From Branchiostoma lanceolatum (Eukaryota > Chordata > Leptocardii > Amphioxiformes > Branchiostomatidae): a stretch of DNA of 64,000 bases. The DNA is taken from positions 2,147,001-2,211,000 of the forward strand of contig NC_089731.1 of the NCBI RefSeq assembly GCF_035083965.1. Reading direction: 5' to 3'. Within the stretch, counting starts at the first letter, position 1, and each line of letters begins with the position of its first letter. A model generated the notes under the pieces. It was not told the origin of the DNA, did no database searches, and was given only the letters and a program-made list of their open reading frames with translations. Shown here piece by piece: positions 34,101 through 44,700 of this stretch. A program made the position numbers and the translations under genes.

Positions 34101-37100
34101 CCCCTAACTGCCTATTAAAGATCCATATTGTAGGATTTGGAACCAAAATATTACCTAGAACCAACGAGGCTTGAACAAACTCTAGATCTAGCTAGCCTGA
34201 TTTTTCGATTCATATCAACTTCATATGTCGTTTATGAAGGTTAGACGTTCAGGTAAAGACAATTCAAACTCTACAAGTGGATAAAATTCTGAGATTTAAT
34301 TCGGAATCTCATAACTTCCTATGTCAAATGGAACAATCTATAGAATTAGATGTGCTAAGCCTATCTTAGTATTTCCAGTTCCCGCACTACAAAAGTGACC
34401 TAAAGGCATCTCTCCTCAGCTATGTAACACATTGAAGTAGAATGTAAACCAAAAATGATAAGTATGTCCAAGGAGGTTTTATATAAAACCTCCTTGGTAT
34501 GTCACCAACATGGCTCGAAACATGAGGTTTGAACCTGCATAAGAAAAGCATAAAATAATTAGGTTTAAAGGACAAAGGACCTTGGATCAATTTTAACCTC
34601 CTTGCTTGGATAAGGTCTGAAAGTTTCAAACGTCTGATGATTTTGAAATTTATTCAGTTGTTTTGAGTGATTGTGTTTTGGCTATAAAGGACATGATTTG
34701 ATCGGTATAAAAGCAAGAAGATCCCAAATACATCTCATTGTCAGTCCCAATATGAAAGGGATTTGAGGCAAAACCTAGATATGCTCTGTAACCAAATAAC
34801 TTGTGGCATTCAATCACATCTCAACTCATAATGTATGAATCTACTGCAGTCAAATGGCAACCACATGCCTTTATACTGGATGAACTTATCTTGTACTTGC
34901 CCTCACCTACACCAACAGGGAGCCAGAGGTTTTGGAAATCAGTTGCACACAAAAGGCCAACTATAAATGAATATTGTAAGATACCACCAATGTGTGAAAA
35001 CAGGCTGCTGGTAGGTGCAACACCTACCTAGGACAATTGTATGGTCAATATACTGTCTGACCAACACACAACACAGCTGTAATTTGTCTCTTTGCACATT
35101 TTGAGTTATCAAATTTTAAATCCCAGTTGATCTCTAGTATATAGCAGGGAAACAATCTCAGGTCCCTGTATTGATCTCCAAGCAGATGAATGATGAATTG
35201 GTCAGGGTTATTAGCATCTGTTGCTCTTTCGAAAATGTACATGTAAGTTGTAACTGTTATCATATGAACTTTTCACATCAACTGATTTGGACCTCAAGTG
35301 TGAGATGCAGGACCGCGGTCTAATTTCGAAGCCCTGCAGACTTAAGTTGGGAGTGTTTCCTGTAAGACTGTCAATTCACGCCTCTTTCCCACCTCTCTGC
35401 CCCGCCTCTCACACCTTTCTGACACAGCTTTTCATTCAAGTTATCCCAGCAGTCTGAAGTTTGCCCCGCGGTCTTCCTGCTTTTGGACAGTTCTGCCCCG
35501 CGGTCTAGAAGTTTAGAGCCGCGGTCTAACAATTTTAGACCCGAGTTCTGTGATTTCACATCTCCGGGCTAGCTTTTCATTTCAGCGGGCTAACCAACTA
35601 GCCTGCAGTCTGCTGACATTTTTTATTAATGATATCTACAGTTATGAACATTGCAGAATAATAATTTTTACATCACTGTACTTGTTACATTAAGAGCTAC
35701 ACACTGATGTGAAACTTAATGGTAGAACATCAATTTTTCTGGAGATTCCAAATAGCTACTGTATTCCCCGATGTAAACTGACTGGTGTTTTATCATCAAT
35801 TAAGTGTGACTGTCTCACATAAGTTAATGCTGGAAAAAGGGGACCCGCTGAGCTGTTCACAGCCTTTTTTTTTCCTTTCGGGCGTGCCTCCTATGTATGC
35901 TCCTAACCAGGCCATTATAACCGGTGCAATGGCCGAGTTGGTAGAGTGTTCGCCTTGTACACGGTAGGTCGTGAGTTCCAACCCCGGCCGGGTCATACCA
36001 AAGACTTTGAAAATGGTACATACTGCTTTCTCTGCTTAGCACTCAGCATTTGGGAAAGAGTATGGAAGTTAAACACACATCACTACCAGCGGATCAGCCC
36101 CCTGCTGTAGTGACTAGCACACATGTGTGTGGCCCAAGGGCTATAGAAACGGGGATGGGCGCCACCCCTATGCGTCTTTTCAAGACGCCCGGGTCACTTT
36201 AACTTTTTTTTCCTATGTATCCCCATGGGACACCCTGCGGCTGCCCAGCCGGGACCCCAAATTGTTTTAGCCCGGATCAAGATTAAAGCGGGACCCAGTA
36301 ACAAGTAGACGCCGTGAGCTATTCCACGGTACAATTATCCCAGGAAGTAAACAATTTCTTAACATGCATATAATGATGCAGCATATCTGTATTCTGTATA
36401 GCTGGTATAACCACCATTCAACATAACACACCAGCTTCGCAGGCACGCAGCACGACAGCAGCTGGTTATATTACACCGAACGACCTGTCACCTCTAACCT
36501 TCACATATCTAACTGCATGCATTGTTTAAAGCTGTCTAATGAGGATGCTTCCACGGTACTTGGTTGCGTAGAGTTCCACTCTACGATCGTTCTACTACTT
36601 CTAGGAAAATATGAATTTTTGAACACATCAATCCTAGGTTGAAAAGTCTGATACTTAAAGGCATGGCAGGATGCAGCAACGCCGGTAACGTGCCGTGGGT
36701 CCAGTCGAGTGAGATAGGGGCTTTATGAAGGAAAGTAGGATGACTTACAGTGAGTCCGTTGAAGACCCAATCCTGCGGCAGCCCCTTGTCGTCGGCGCAG
36801 GTGTCGTTGATGTAGTCGTTGAGGTGTTCCATGGACCAGACCGTCTCGTCTTTAACCTCCTCGTAGTTTGGGTCCTTCTTCTGGATCCACTGGGGAAGCA
36901 AACAGGTACAAAATCATCTACTGAACTAGACTTACCTGGGTCACTTTGGATGATAGTAATCTCACTTTTGAAAAAAGTGTTCGAATGCAGTTTTAGGTTA
37001 TGAATGTTTTTTTTTACCACAGGTTATAACAAAAGGGGCAGACAAACACACCATGCAACTAAATTGCTCTCCCCTTTTAAAAAGCATATAAAACTATCAG

Positions 37101-40100
37101 ATTGTTCTCTACTAGCGTGTAAGTCTGAGACAAGCCACAACAGTCACTGGGATTCTTTCTTTAAATCAAGACTCAGTCTGTCATTTGAATTGACTCATGA
37201 ACAAAGACGATTTGTCACATGTGCTGAAAGAATAATGTACCTGATTGGTTCCGTGTTCTGTAAGAACGTACCTGATTGGTTAGATGAGCTGTGATGTTGA
37301 GGTCGTCAGCGCTGTAGTCCTGTGTGCAGAGCCGAGCGTACCCGGGGTGGTACATCACCACATAGGGGTTGGTGCAGGCGATGAGCATGTACACACGGAT
37401 GTCAAACTTCTTACCATCCAGCAGCAGGGGCTTGTTCACGTACCTATGAATTAGACAAGTTTTTATGAATTGTGACAAAAAGCGATAAAGATATCAGTTT
37501 TTCGGCAGCAGCTTGTTCATTTACCTGGGAAAAGAGGAACATAGATAATTCTTCTCAAAGTGTAAAAATACTGAAAAAGATTTGAATTTTTTCATAGAAA
37601 GAAAAAGCTTCTGATCAGTAGTTTCACAATTTTACCACTGGTGATCTTCATAAGGTGTCATAAGTAGATTAAAAAACTGTCATTCCTCTTGCACAATTCT
37701 TTTCCTTCTATAATCATATTAGAAATTACAGCATGTAAGAAATCAAAAAATGAATTAAAAACACCTTTGAATGACCCAAGCCATGGGCCCCTACTAGAAG
37801 TCTTGAGGTCTATCACTTTGACATTTTAGTTAATCTCTTACAGAGTTCCAAAGAATTGCTTGCTACCCAAACAAATAGAACAAGGCAAAAAAGCAGCAAC
37901 AACATTAATCCCTTCTATCAGATTTCAATCTTCTTTCTTACTGCAAGCAGGACACCAAAAATACGAATTTTAAAAATTGCCCCTGCAGTTCCAGAGCAAG
38001 CTGCTAGGGGGCCCAACCATACACCACTTTTTCCTTACATCACAAGCTATCTGCCACCAAGAGGTTAAGACCACAGCATCCAGGTCAAAAGATACGAAAA
38101 ACGGAAGTTCTGCTGCAGTACTAGGGTCACATACCAGGTGGCCCAAAATCGACCTTGACCTTCGTCTTCCCAACACCATACCAGATATCATCACAATACA
38201 CCAAGAGGTTCTTAAGTTAAGCTAACTACAAAAGTACATAAACATACTAGACACACAGACAGACACACCCAAAACAATATCTCCATTTTTTATGGAGATA
38301 GAAACACCCTCTGTCCCACCTCTGTATGACGCGAGCCATGGGCCCCTTGTAGGGGAGGCGCGCCCGCTTGCTGTTCTGCGTCATCACCTCGAGCCGCTCC
38401 TGGAGCGACGACACCTCCTCCTGGCTCGAGATGAAGAAGATCCCCCGGCCGCGGTTCATCCCCGTCGGCTTACAGATCCACGTTTCTCCCTCTGGAGGAA
38501 AACGAAGAGGGAAGATTCACTTCTTGTGAGCGCTTTAAAACTCTTAGAGAATAATTTAAAAACAATTTATCCCTGTTGGCTTACAGATCCACGTTTCTCC
38601 CTCTGGAGGAACAAGAAGAAGGAAAATTTGCCTTGTTAGCATATTTTTCAACAACCGTTACTCTTAGAGAAAACAACACATACACGCACAGCACTTCACA
38701 CAATGCATCCCACAGTTGGCTTATAGATCCACGTCTCTCCATGGAGGAAAATATAAGGAGGGGAATGTTTGTAACACATCGTGAATTGGAAAGAATGACA
38801 TCCTATCACCGTTTTTCTGTCTTGTCTTGTCCTGTACTCTCAGGTCTAAATTTACAACACTTGTGCCAGCATGACAGAGTATACTCACTCACTCAATCTT
38901 ACTCATTCACCCACTCACACTGACTCATTAACTGACAGAGTATATTCACTCACTCACTCACTCACTCACTTACACTGACTCATTAACTGACAGAGTATAT
39001 TCACTCACTCACTCACTCACTCACCCACTCACTCACTCACTCACTCACATACTCTCTCTCACTCACATACTCACTCTCTCTCACTCACTCACTCACTCAC
39101 TCACCCACTCACTCACTCACTCACTCACATACTCACTCTCTCTCACTCACTCACTCACTCACTCACTCACTCACCCACTCACTCACTCACTCACTCACTC
39201 ACATACTCACTCTCTCTCACTCACCCACTCACTCACTCACCCCACGCACCCACCAACTCACCCACTCAGCCACCCTCCCTCGCTCGCCCACCCACTCAGT
39301 CACTCATTCACTCACTCACTCACTCTTTCTCTCTCACCTTGATAAGTGTTGAAGAAAGCTTCCCGATCATCTCTCACATCCAGTCGGAAACTCTCAGGGA
39401 AAAAGTCTCCCATCTTCAGATGTCTGCAAAGAAAATTCATGACTTTAGAACTGAATGACTCATGAAAGCTGCAAATCAAAATGAAACTGCTAGGAGGGAC
39501 ATGGATTTCACAATCCTGTTAATATGATTTAAAACATCCTGGATCAAAAAGATTTTTCTGTCATTTTTGGTTGATATTGATTTTGTCATATTTATTTGCC
39601 ATGGATTCTGTCATAAAGAGTTTTGTTTGATATTGTTATTTTTATTTACCATTCGTTATCCTTCAGAATCTGTGGTTTTTACATATTAAATTAGATATTA
39701 CTTATATTTAACTTTTAGTTCAGATTTTGTTTCCACCTTTATGTATTAGCTTCTTTCGGATCCATGGCTTATGATTGTTTTAGTTCCTGTACTTTTTAAG
39801 TGTGTTTGTATGTGAAATGCAATAAAGAATTTTAAAAAAAGAAGACAAGATTTTCCCTTAAGTGAAAAAGAATCATGGAACCTTGTGTGAAACTGACCTT
39901 GTGTATCGCCCCTTCTTGACCTTGGCCATGACCCGTTCGTACTCCCGCAGACTGTTGAGCAGGCCGATCTTGGTGGTCAGGATGGCGTTGTTGGGGATCC
40001 TGTTCACCAGCTGCTCGCCTAAGTAAAACAGGATTCAAAAAATGTTTACATTTCCCATAGTTTGTGATAAACTGGACAATGGGTTATGAACTTGAAGGGG

Positions 40101-43100
40101 AGCAGAAAGAGGGGAAGACCACGGCTCTCTTGGAGGAGGGGTGTCAAGAGGTAAAGAGGGCCACCGTAGACCCGAAGTGGTGGAGACAACTCACTGAGGC
40201 CCTATGCTCCAGAAGGGGCGAAAAGGATTAAGTCAAGTATGTCAGGGTTATGAACTCCAAAATGGTGATTAAATGAAAAAATACAAAATCACGTTGAGCA
40301 TAGTTTGCAATGCAGGGTAGTTTCCCTTCTAGGCACATTTACATGTGCATCCAAAGCAGGTGCTGATTTTTCACCAAGAGGTTGATAGATTACAATCACT
40401 CACAGTTTTATATTGAATTTCTAAAAAATTGTGTATTCTAATTGAGGTGGTCACAGTACAACCGTAACTGTTAATATTAGTTGATCTATTCTTTTCCTTT
40501 CAGAACTGAATGACAGACTAAGTGAGAAACTTTCAACTTAAAAAACATTGGAAATCGAAAGACGGAGGACTTTTGAATTGTGTAACATTACATACATGTA
40601 CTAGTAGGGAATCTAGCTGCATACCTTCTTTGAAGCAGTAGTAGTTGATGTGGTTCTTGGTCTCGACCCACTTGAGTTTGAAGTCCTCCCTGTTCTTGTC
40701 GTGGATTCTCAGCCACCCCATCTTCACCAACATGTCCTCCACCCTGGGAACAAACAAACAGGGAAACGTCACTTTTTCAACATCTGCGACTACCCACTGG
40801 ACTTACATCGTGGTCAGGGCTGTAGTAGTAGTATCCAGTATTTAGATTATACTGCTGCAGGGTTCCCTGACGCAGGGGTAGGCAGCAATCGGCCAGTCTT
40901 CACACAGCGCCTCCAAGCAGCTCTGTCCAGCTTTAATTTTTTTTCCGACCCACTCATTGTTTGCGAGCCCATGTTTTTGATTTTCAATGTTGAATCTGTC
41001 ATTCTAAGCTCACAAATTTACATTTTCATCAGTTTTAGGTCATGACATTGATATTTTTCATGGACAGGGTTGAATTTTTTCCGTCCCAAGAAGCAAATTT
41101 CCGTCCTGGGACGGAAGGACGGGTCCTGGAGACAGCACTGATTGTGGTATACATAAACTTGCCTTTAGGGACTAGTGTTGTAGATTGACTTTGGCCTGTC
41201 CCATCAAAATAAAGAAATCACAATTAAAAAATCAAATAACTCTATACAAGTCACACTGTGGCAAGACTGCCATGAGAGTTCTGGAAATCTTTTTTGTACA
41301 ACATTCATTCAGACTCCCTTCTTCTGACCTGTCAACCTCATCGATTCCATGCTTATCATAGATTCTAATGGACCCAATTGGTTGGGTCAAAAGGCATTTG
41401 TTGAAGGAATTCAAATTTTCACATCATCAGAACTTACAGGCGCCCCCCGTTTCCCCCTCCGATGTAGAAGTAAGGTCCCACTTCCTTCCCACTCAGCCGG
41501 CGCGGACTGGTCGACACGGCCGGCTTCTCCCCAGAGTCGTCCTCCGCCTGGGAGATCCGACTCGGCGCTGAACAGTCGCGGCCGCCGTTGGACGCAGAGT
41601 CCGAACAGCTGTCATCCGACGACGTCTCTGATTGGACAGTAATGAAAAACGTTACTTGGAGTCAACTCAATACTGCCAGAGAAAATATTTAATTACCTTA
41701 ATCCAAGTACAGTAGTTTAGGGAAGCCAATCTTGATTTTGAATTTATGGATAAATAAATAAATATGGATGATATCCATGCCTATCGAATTTGTCCCCCTT
41801 TTTTAACCCTTTCCCTACTGCCTAACCCTGCACCAATACACAATTTGGTACCAAAGAGCTGCTTCAGCAGGGAGAAGGTTAAACAATAACTAGTAAATGT
41901 AGATATTTTCTGCAATTGAGCAATGATGCTTATACTTCCATGTGTCTAGGCTGATTTGACGAAGCTTCATCTGTCCATGGTACTGAAATATTACATGTAC
42001 TGCAGTTTCAATATAACATTTACAATTCAGCACACTGTAACCTGTAATTTATAAGCATTTGGGAAAGAGTATAATGGCAGTTAAACACACACCGCTACCG
42101 GTGGACTAACCCCCTGCTGTAGTGACTTGCACAAAGTTGTGTGGCCCAAGGGCTACCGAAACGGAGATGGGCGCCGCCTTATGCACCTTCGGTGCGGGGA
42201 GGACTTTAAGTTTTAACTCTGTAGCTGAATATGTTGGTGTGGCACTAAATAAAAGTCCTGATAGTAAATTTGGAAGTACGAAAACCTACAGGACTTTCAA
42301 GTTTATAAAAAAGTTTTATTTTCAAATTGGCGTCTTCCAAATCCATAGCAACTAAATTCTAATTTTTGGGTAACTAAGTCCTGTATATTCACCTAACAGG
42401 TATATTCACCTAACAGGTATATTCACATAACTGAGTTGTATGACCAATTTTAATGTTAAGTTAAACTGTATCATAACTTAGTTAAGTGTAATTTTCTATT
42501 TATACATTTGTGTTTTTGTCCCTGTAAATGTTGGCTCTCGAAATCAGCCATGCTGCCTGAGAGACTGTGTAGTGTCTTGTTACATTTGCAAATAAATAAA
42601 TAAATAAACAAAATAAAATTCACCTGACTGACCTGAGCTTGAGGAGCTGGAAGTTTCCTCCTTCCCATCACTTCCTTCCAACGCACACGCCACAGGCCCT
42701 TCCGACTGTCCACACTCCGTTCCTGATGTCACATGACCACCAGACGACCTTCCTGTCCCTTCCAAGGTCACAGAACGTAATATCTGTCCGTCTGTCTTTT
42801 TGGTAAGTAACGTCAGAAAACCTGACAGCAAAGTAAGGTCACTCAAATACTGCTTGGAAGGTTCCACCGTTCTAATGCTGAAGTCATCTTCTTTCCACAA
42901 TAGTAAACGTGACAACGCGTGTCCGAAGTCTACTCTATAATGGTTGGGACTGCTTTCTGTCTCAGCAGTGCCCTCTGTCTGATTCTCTTGTATTGCACGT
43001 AAACATCTGGCAATGAGTTGACTAGCAAAAACGTCCGAACTTTGACATGGAGTGGGTAATGGCAGTTCTGTTTTTAAGGAAGCCCTGATATCAAAAGGAA

Positions 43101-43362
43101 TGTCGCTGTCCGTCCATGTAACGGCATTTGATCTTATATATCTACTTCGGGATGAACAGTTGGAATGCCAGTGTCGTATATGTGAACCACACGGGCATTC
43201 TGTACTGGAAGCTTCTAGTGTTTTCCTCACAGCCGAACACAGGGATTCTGCTTCAGGGGTGAGAGTGGAATTCACTATTGTTTGTACATCTCTGTTCCAG
43301 GTTGAGTCTGTTTGTAATCTCGTGGGAGGATTCTCCTGTGTACAGGTCTCTGCTCTGACCAT
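28121..43362 (-). CDS. TTLL10: TTLL10-like tubulin tyrosine ligase family protein (polyglycylase type)
   Basis: Twelve coding exons: 43362-42624, 41627-41438, 40743-40625, 40018-39898, 39423-39338, 38491-38320, 37443-37272, 36889-36749, 30791-30675, 29649-29556, 29290-29130 and 28630-28121. Phases all match, giving 873 residues ending in TGA. Residues 1-300 are a poorly conserved, Ser-rich leader. The TTL catalytic domain starts near 298 with GPYFYIGGGNG and continues with GWLRIHDKNREDFKLKWVET, PNNAILTTKIGLLNSLREYE, WICKPTGMNRGRGIF, YVNKPLLLDGKKFDIRVYML, AHLTNQ, DETVWSMEHLNDYIND and LLEINVNPALHTNCEVLQ. This order and these motifs match TTLL10, which lengthens polyglycine chains on tubulin and other proteins. 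ATP-grasp lysine and the metal-binding Glu and Asn of LEINVNP are present, so activity is plausible, unlike the human protein, which is annotated as inactive. The last exon is a Thr/Pro/Ser/Lys-rich basic tail with a repeated TTTAPNSVKNTQP unit. The family call is firm; the leader exon start is less so. Confidence 0.9.
28770..29182 (-). repeat. Four tandem copies of a TTLL10 exon 3' edge
   Basis: Units of about 122-128 bp, with GCCTCTGCCCCC and CGTGCAGGAGG blocks at about 28771, 28899, 29021 and 29148. The copy at 29148 is the real exon end. The other three, downstream in the intron, retain the codons LHLPKIPPARGAEAPIP and a following donor-like GTCACAGG or GTCAGT. Confidence 0.75.
29556..29649 (-). 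CDS. TTLL10: TTLL10 exon with the metal-binding LEINVNP motif
   Basis: Reads VYLLEINVNPALHTNCEVLQ and then DMIPPLVEETV. Glu and Asn of EINVNP are the usual magnesium ligands of the ATP-grasp fold, and both are kept. Confidence 0.92.
30874..30940 (-). repeat. Duplicate of TTLL10 exon 9 5' edge
   Basis: A copy of 30726-30793 placed upstream of the true exon, with an intact acceptor (CTTTTCCAG). It encodes RSMKDIMLHCFHSVMHKIQC, open and close to the true RRMKDIMLHCFHSVRHKIQC. A possible donor follows a few codons on. Confidence 0.7.
33266..33344. repeat. Perfect 26-bp hairpin with 27-nt loop
   Basis: The left arm at 33266-33291 begins CACACCAATTTAATTTC and the right arm at 33319-33344 ends AATTAAATTGGTGTG. 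The arms are exact reverse complements over all 26 bases. In a TTLL10 intron. Confidence 0.85.
34468..34497. repeat. Perfect 30-bp palindrome of the CCAAGGAGGTTT family
   Basis: CCAAGGAGG, a 12-bp self-complementary TTTTATATAAAA core, and CCTCCTTGG. Related hairpins lie at 31934-31962 and 33682-33745, and half-sites at about 32548, 33034, 33382, 34590, 47158 and 50719. Confidence 0.85.
35300..35620 (-). repeat. Degenerate GACCGCGG repeats
   Basis: On the minus strand, TAGACCGCGG or AGACCGCGGGGC recurs at irregular 20-40 bp spacing, with relatives at 31190-31285 and near 31400. The same words make a short repeated-frame ORF (LLDRG units) that I do not consider a gene. Confidence 0.5.
35923..36200 (+). 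mobile_element. Second SINE family, tRNA-like head
   Basis: GCAATGGCCGAGTTGGTAGA (box A) and GGTCGTGAGTTCCAACCCC (box B) at normal tRNA spacing. The body then has GCATTTGGGAAAGAGTATGG, GTTAAACACACATC, CCCCCTGCTGTAGTGACT and GTGTGGCCCAAGGGCTA. The body alone recurs at 42050-42205. Confidence 0.7.
36375..36660 (-). mobile_element. Second copy of the CR1-like LINE 3' end
   Basis: Shares ACACACCAGCTTCGCAGGCA, GGTTATATTACACCGAACG and GAACACATCAATCCT with the element at 22559-23122, in the same orientation. It lies in a TTLL10 intron close to exon 36749-36889. Confidence 0.7.
38060..38300 (-). repeat. Dispersed repeat, copy 2
   Basis: AAGTTCTGCTGCAGTACTAG, CATACCAGGTGGCCCAAAAT, CATACCAGATATCATCACAA and ACACACAGACAGACACACCC match the 16.4 kb copy. 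Ends just before TTLL10 exon 38320-38491. Confidence 0.65.
38320..38491 (-). CDS. TTLL10: TTLL10 exon with the ATP-grasp lysine motif
   Basis: Encodes GETWICKPTGMNRGRGIFFI, the nucleotide-binding core of TTL-family ligases, and ends in RLPYKGPMARVIQ. Phase 1 in, phase 2 out. Its 5' edge has been copied twice upstream (38572-38612 and 38703-38750). Confidence 0.92.
38572..38750 (-). repeat. Two upstream copies of the TTLL10 ATP-grasp exon edge
   Basis: The block GGCTTACAGATCCACGTTTC recurs at 38572 and, with changes, at 38712; the true exon edge is at 38466. The middle copy keeps its acceptor (TTCCTCCAG) and reads GETWICKPTGIN. The outer copy has lost the clean acceptor. Confidence 0.75.
38880..39335. 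repeat. Long CACT tetranucleotide tract
   Basis: About 400 bp of CACT repeats with higher-order units (CACTCACTCACCCACTCACT and CACATACTCACTCTCTCT recur). It runs up to the donor of TTLL10 exon 39338-39423, leaving only a few bases between. Confidence 0.9.
39600..39840 (+). mobile_element. Processed retroelement 3' end
   Basis: AT-rich stretch ending GTGAAATGCAATAAAGAATT followed by a short A tract at about 39832. No open frame. It ends less than 60 bp from the donor of TTLL10 exon 39898-40018. Confidence 0.45.
40080..40235 (+). mobile_element. LINE ORF2 C-terminal remnant
   Basis: Frames broken by one shift read GSRKRGRPRLSWRRGVKR and VKRATVDPKWWRQLTEALC, then SRRGEKD and a stop. This is the RGRPR...W pattern of LINE ORF2 tails. 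It lies in a TTLL10 intron. Confidence 0.55.
42050..42205 (+). mobile_element. Headless copy of the second SINE family
   Basis: GCATTTGGGAAAGAGTATAA, GTTAAACACACACCGCTACC, CCCCCTGCTGTAGTGACTTG and GTGTGGCCCAAGGGCTACCG match 36045-36200, but the tRNA-like head is missing. A further scrap lies near 11990-12030 (GGCACAAGGGCTATAG). Confidence 0.65.
42530..42612 (+). mobile_element. Retroelement end abutting a TTLL10 splice donor
   Basis: TGTTGGCTCTCGAAATCAGC, GAGAGACTGTGTAG and a tail of four AAAT repeats end about 10-20 bp from the exon donor at 42624. Confidence 0.45.
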
Positions 43363-44099
43363 CGTGATGCGATCAGTGGATGGGCTCAGTGTATACGAAG
43401 GGTGCTCCTGCTGTCAGATCTCTCCAGAAAGGGGCTGAAAAAAATAAAACATCAAGAGGCACAATATTTTCAAGGAGAAACAGACCTATCCAGAACAAGG
43501 CTCAAAATACTTAATTTCTCTTTTGCTGCAATATGGGATTAATGTGTTCGTATTATGTTTTAGTTTATAAAATTGCAATTACATGTAATGTTTTCTTTTT
43601 GAAACTCTTTGTGAAAACGACAGGACTAGAAATGTTGACGTCCTTAGGTCTGTTACTCAAGCTTCGATAATTGCCATGGCTCACATGAAAACAGAGAAAC
43701 TTAAGACGATTCTATAGTTAAGTCAAATGGCAAGGCAGATGGCATTTGATGCACTTTCACTGTTTCTTTCAGGGACACATTGTGGGGTCTGTAACCCTAT
43801 CACTCAGTGTCCCCAGATGATTATACTGCAGTTTTAACTTCTAGACCTTATTATAGTCATGACCTGTAGGAAGGGGCATACATGCAGAAGGTCTAGCTGT
43901 ACAATGCTGTGTGGCCCTTCTTGAACTTTATTTTTTCATCACTGTCTATGAACCCTCGTCATTAGTTTTATGATTTTATCATCATGATGATAATTGTAAT
44001 CATTATATGGTCACTGACAGTTTCTGATCAGCCTCATTCTTTCATTGTCCTCATGGCCAGGCTGATAAAGATGACACTATGGTCATCACCTTTCCTCCT

Positions 44100-44700
44100 C
44101 CTCCCCCTCCCTCTATGAATAATTTATCATCATCATCATCATCATCATCATCATCTTTCTCCATCTCTCTTTTATTAAAGTTCTCATCATCCCTCTCATT
44201 CAGCTCTCCTCTTAAGCAATGCAAAAACATAACTTCTAAAATCTAAAGCCATTTCTCTTCTCATTTTTGATATAGCTCATCATCTCGTTTTTATCATCTT
44301 TCCATCATCTTTATCCTCGCACCAGTCATTAACATCCTCCTCCTCAGCAATGCCACATGGACCATGACTGTCTGAACCCCACCAACATCATTACCAGATA
44401 GTATCAGTGTAACAGTGTTCCTTCATTGATATCCCAATCTTGGATCATTATCATTATCATCATCATCTTCATCCTTGCAACAATCATCTACATCCTCCTC
44501 CTCCTCCTCAGCAATGCCACATGGACCATGATGACTGTCTGAACCCCACCAACATCATTACCAGACAGTATTAGTATTCCTTTCAAAAACTAAATGCTGT
44601 CTGGTAAGATGTTGCCGAGATCCCAAACTGTGCGGCATTGCTTTGCGTTATCCAGGAGGGGTGATTATCATAATCATCATCATCTATCCCTTTGTCTAAC
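44100..44700. repeat. ATC/TCC-rich simple sequence
   Basis: A pure (ATC)n run at 44126-44155 and scattered ATCATC and CCTCCTCCTC tracts, interrupted by the foldback copies. Non-coding, in the large TTLL10 intron. Confidence 0.8.
44508..44648. repeat. Short foldback element, copy 1
   Basis: AGCAATGCC...CATCATTACCAGACAG pairs with CTGTCTGGTAAGATG...GGCATTGCT. A second left half (CAGCAATGCCACATGGACCA) lies at 44346-44402. Confidence 0.7.

Larger units (their letters stand above)
30941..36748 (-). other. Long TTLL10 intron (between exons 36749 and 30791)
   Basis: About 5.9 kb of AT-rich intron with the CCAAGGAGG palindromes, the 26-bp hairpin, GACCGCGG repeats, a SINE and a LINE end. No coding exon found inside. 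Confidence 0.7.

Noticed and set aside
35923..36000. tRNA gene
   Set aside because: Box A and box B are present, but the body continues into a repeated SINE tail and the cloverleaf is not complete by eye.
43052..43438. 128-codon plus-strand ORF
   Set aside because: Antisense shadow of the TTLL10 leader exon.
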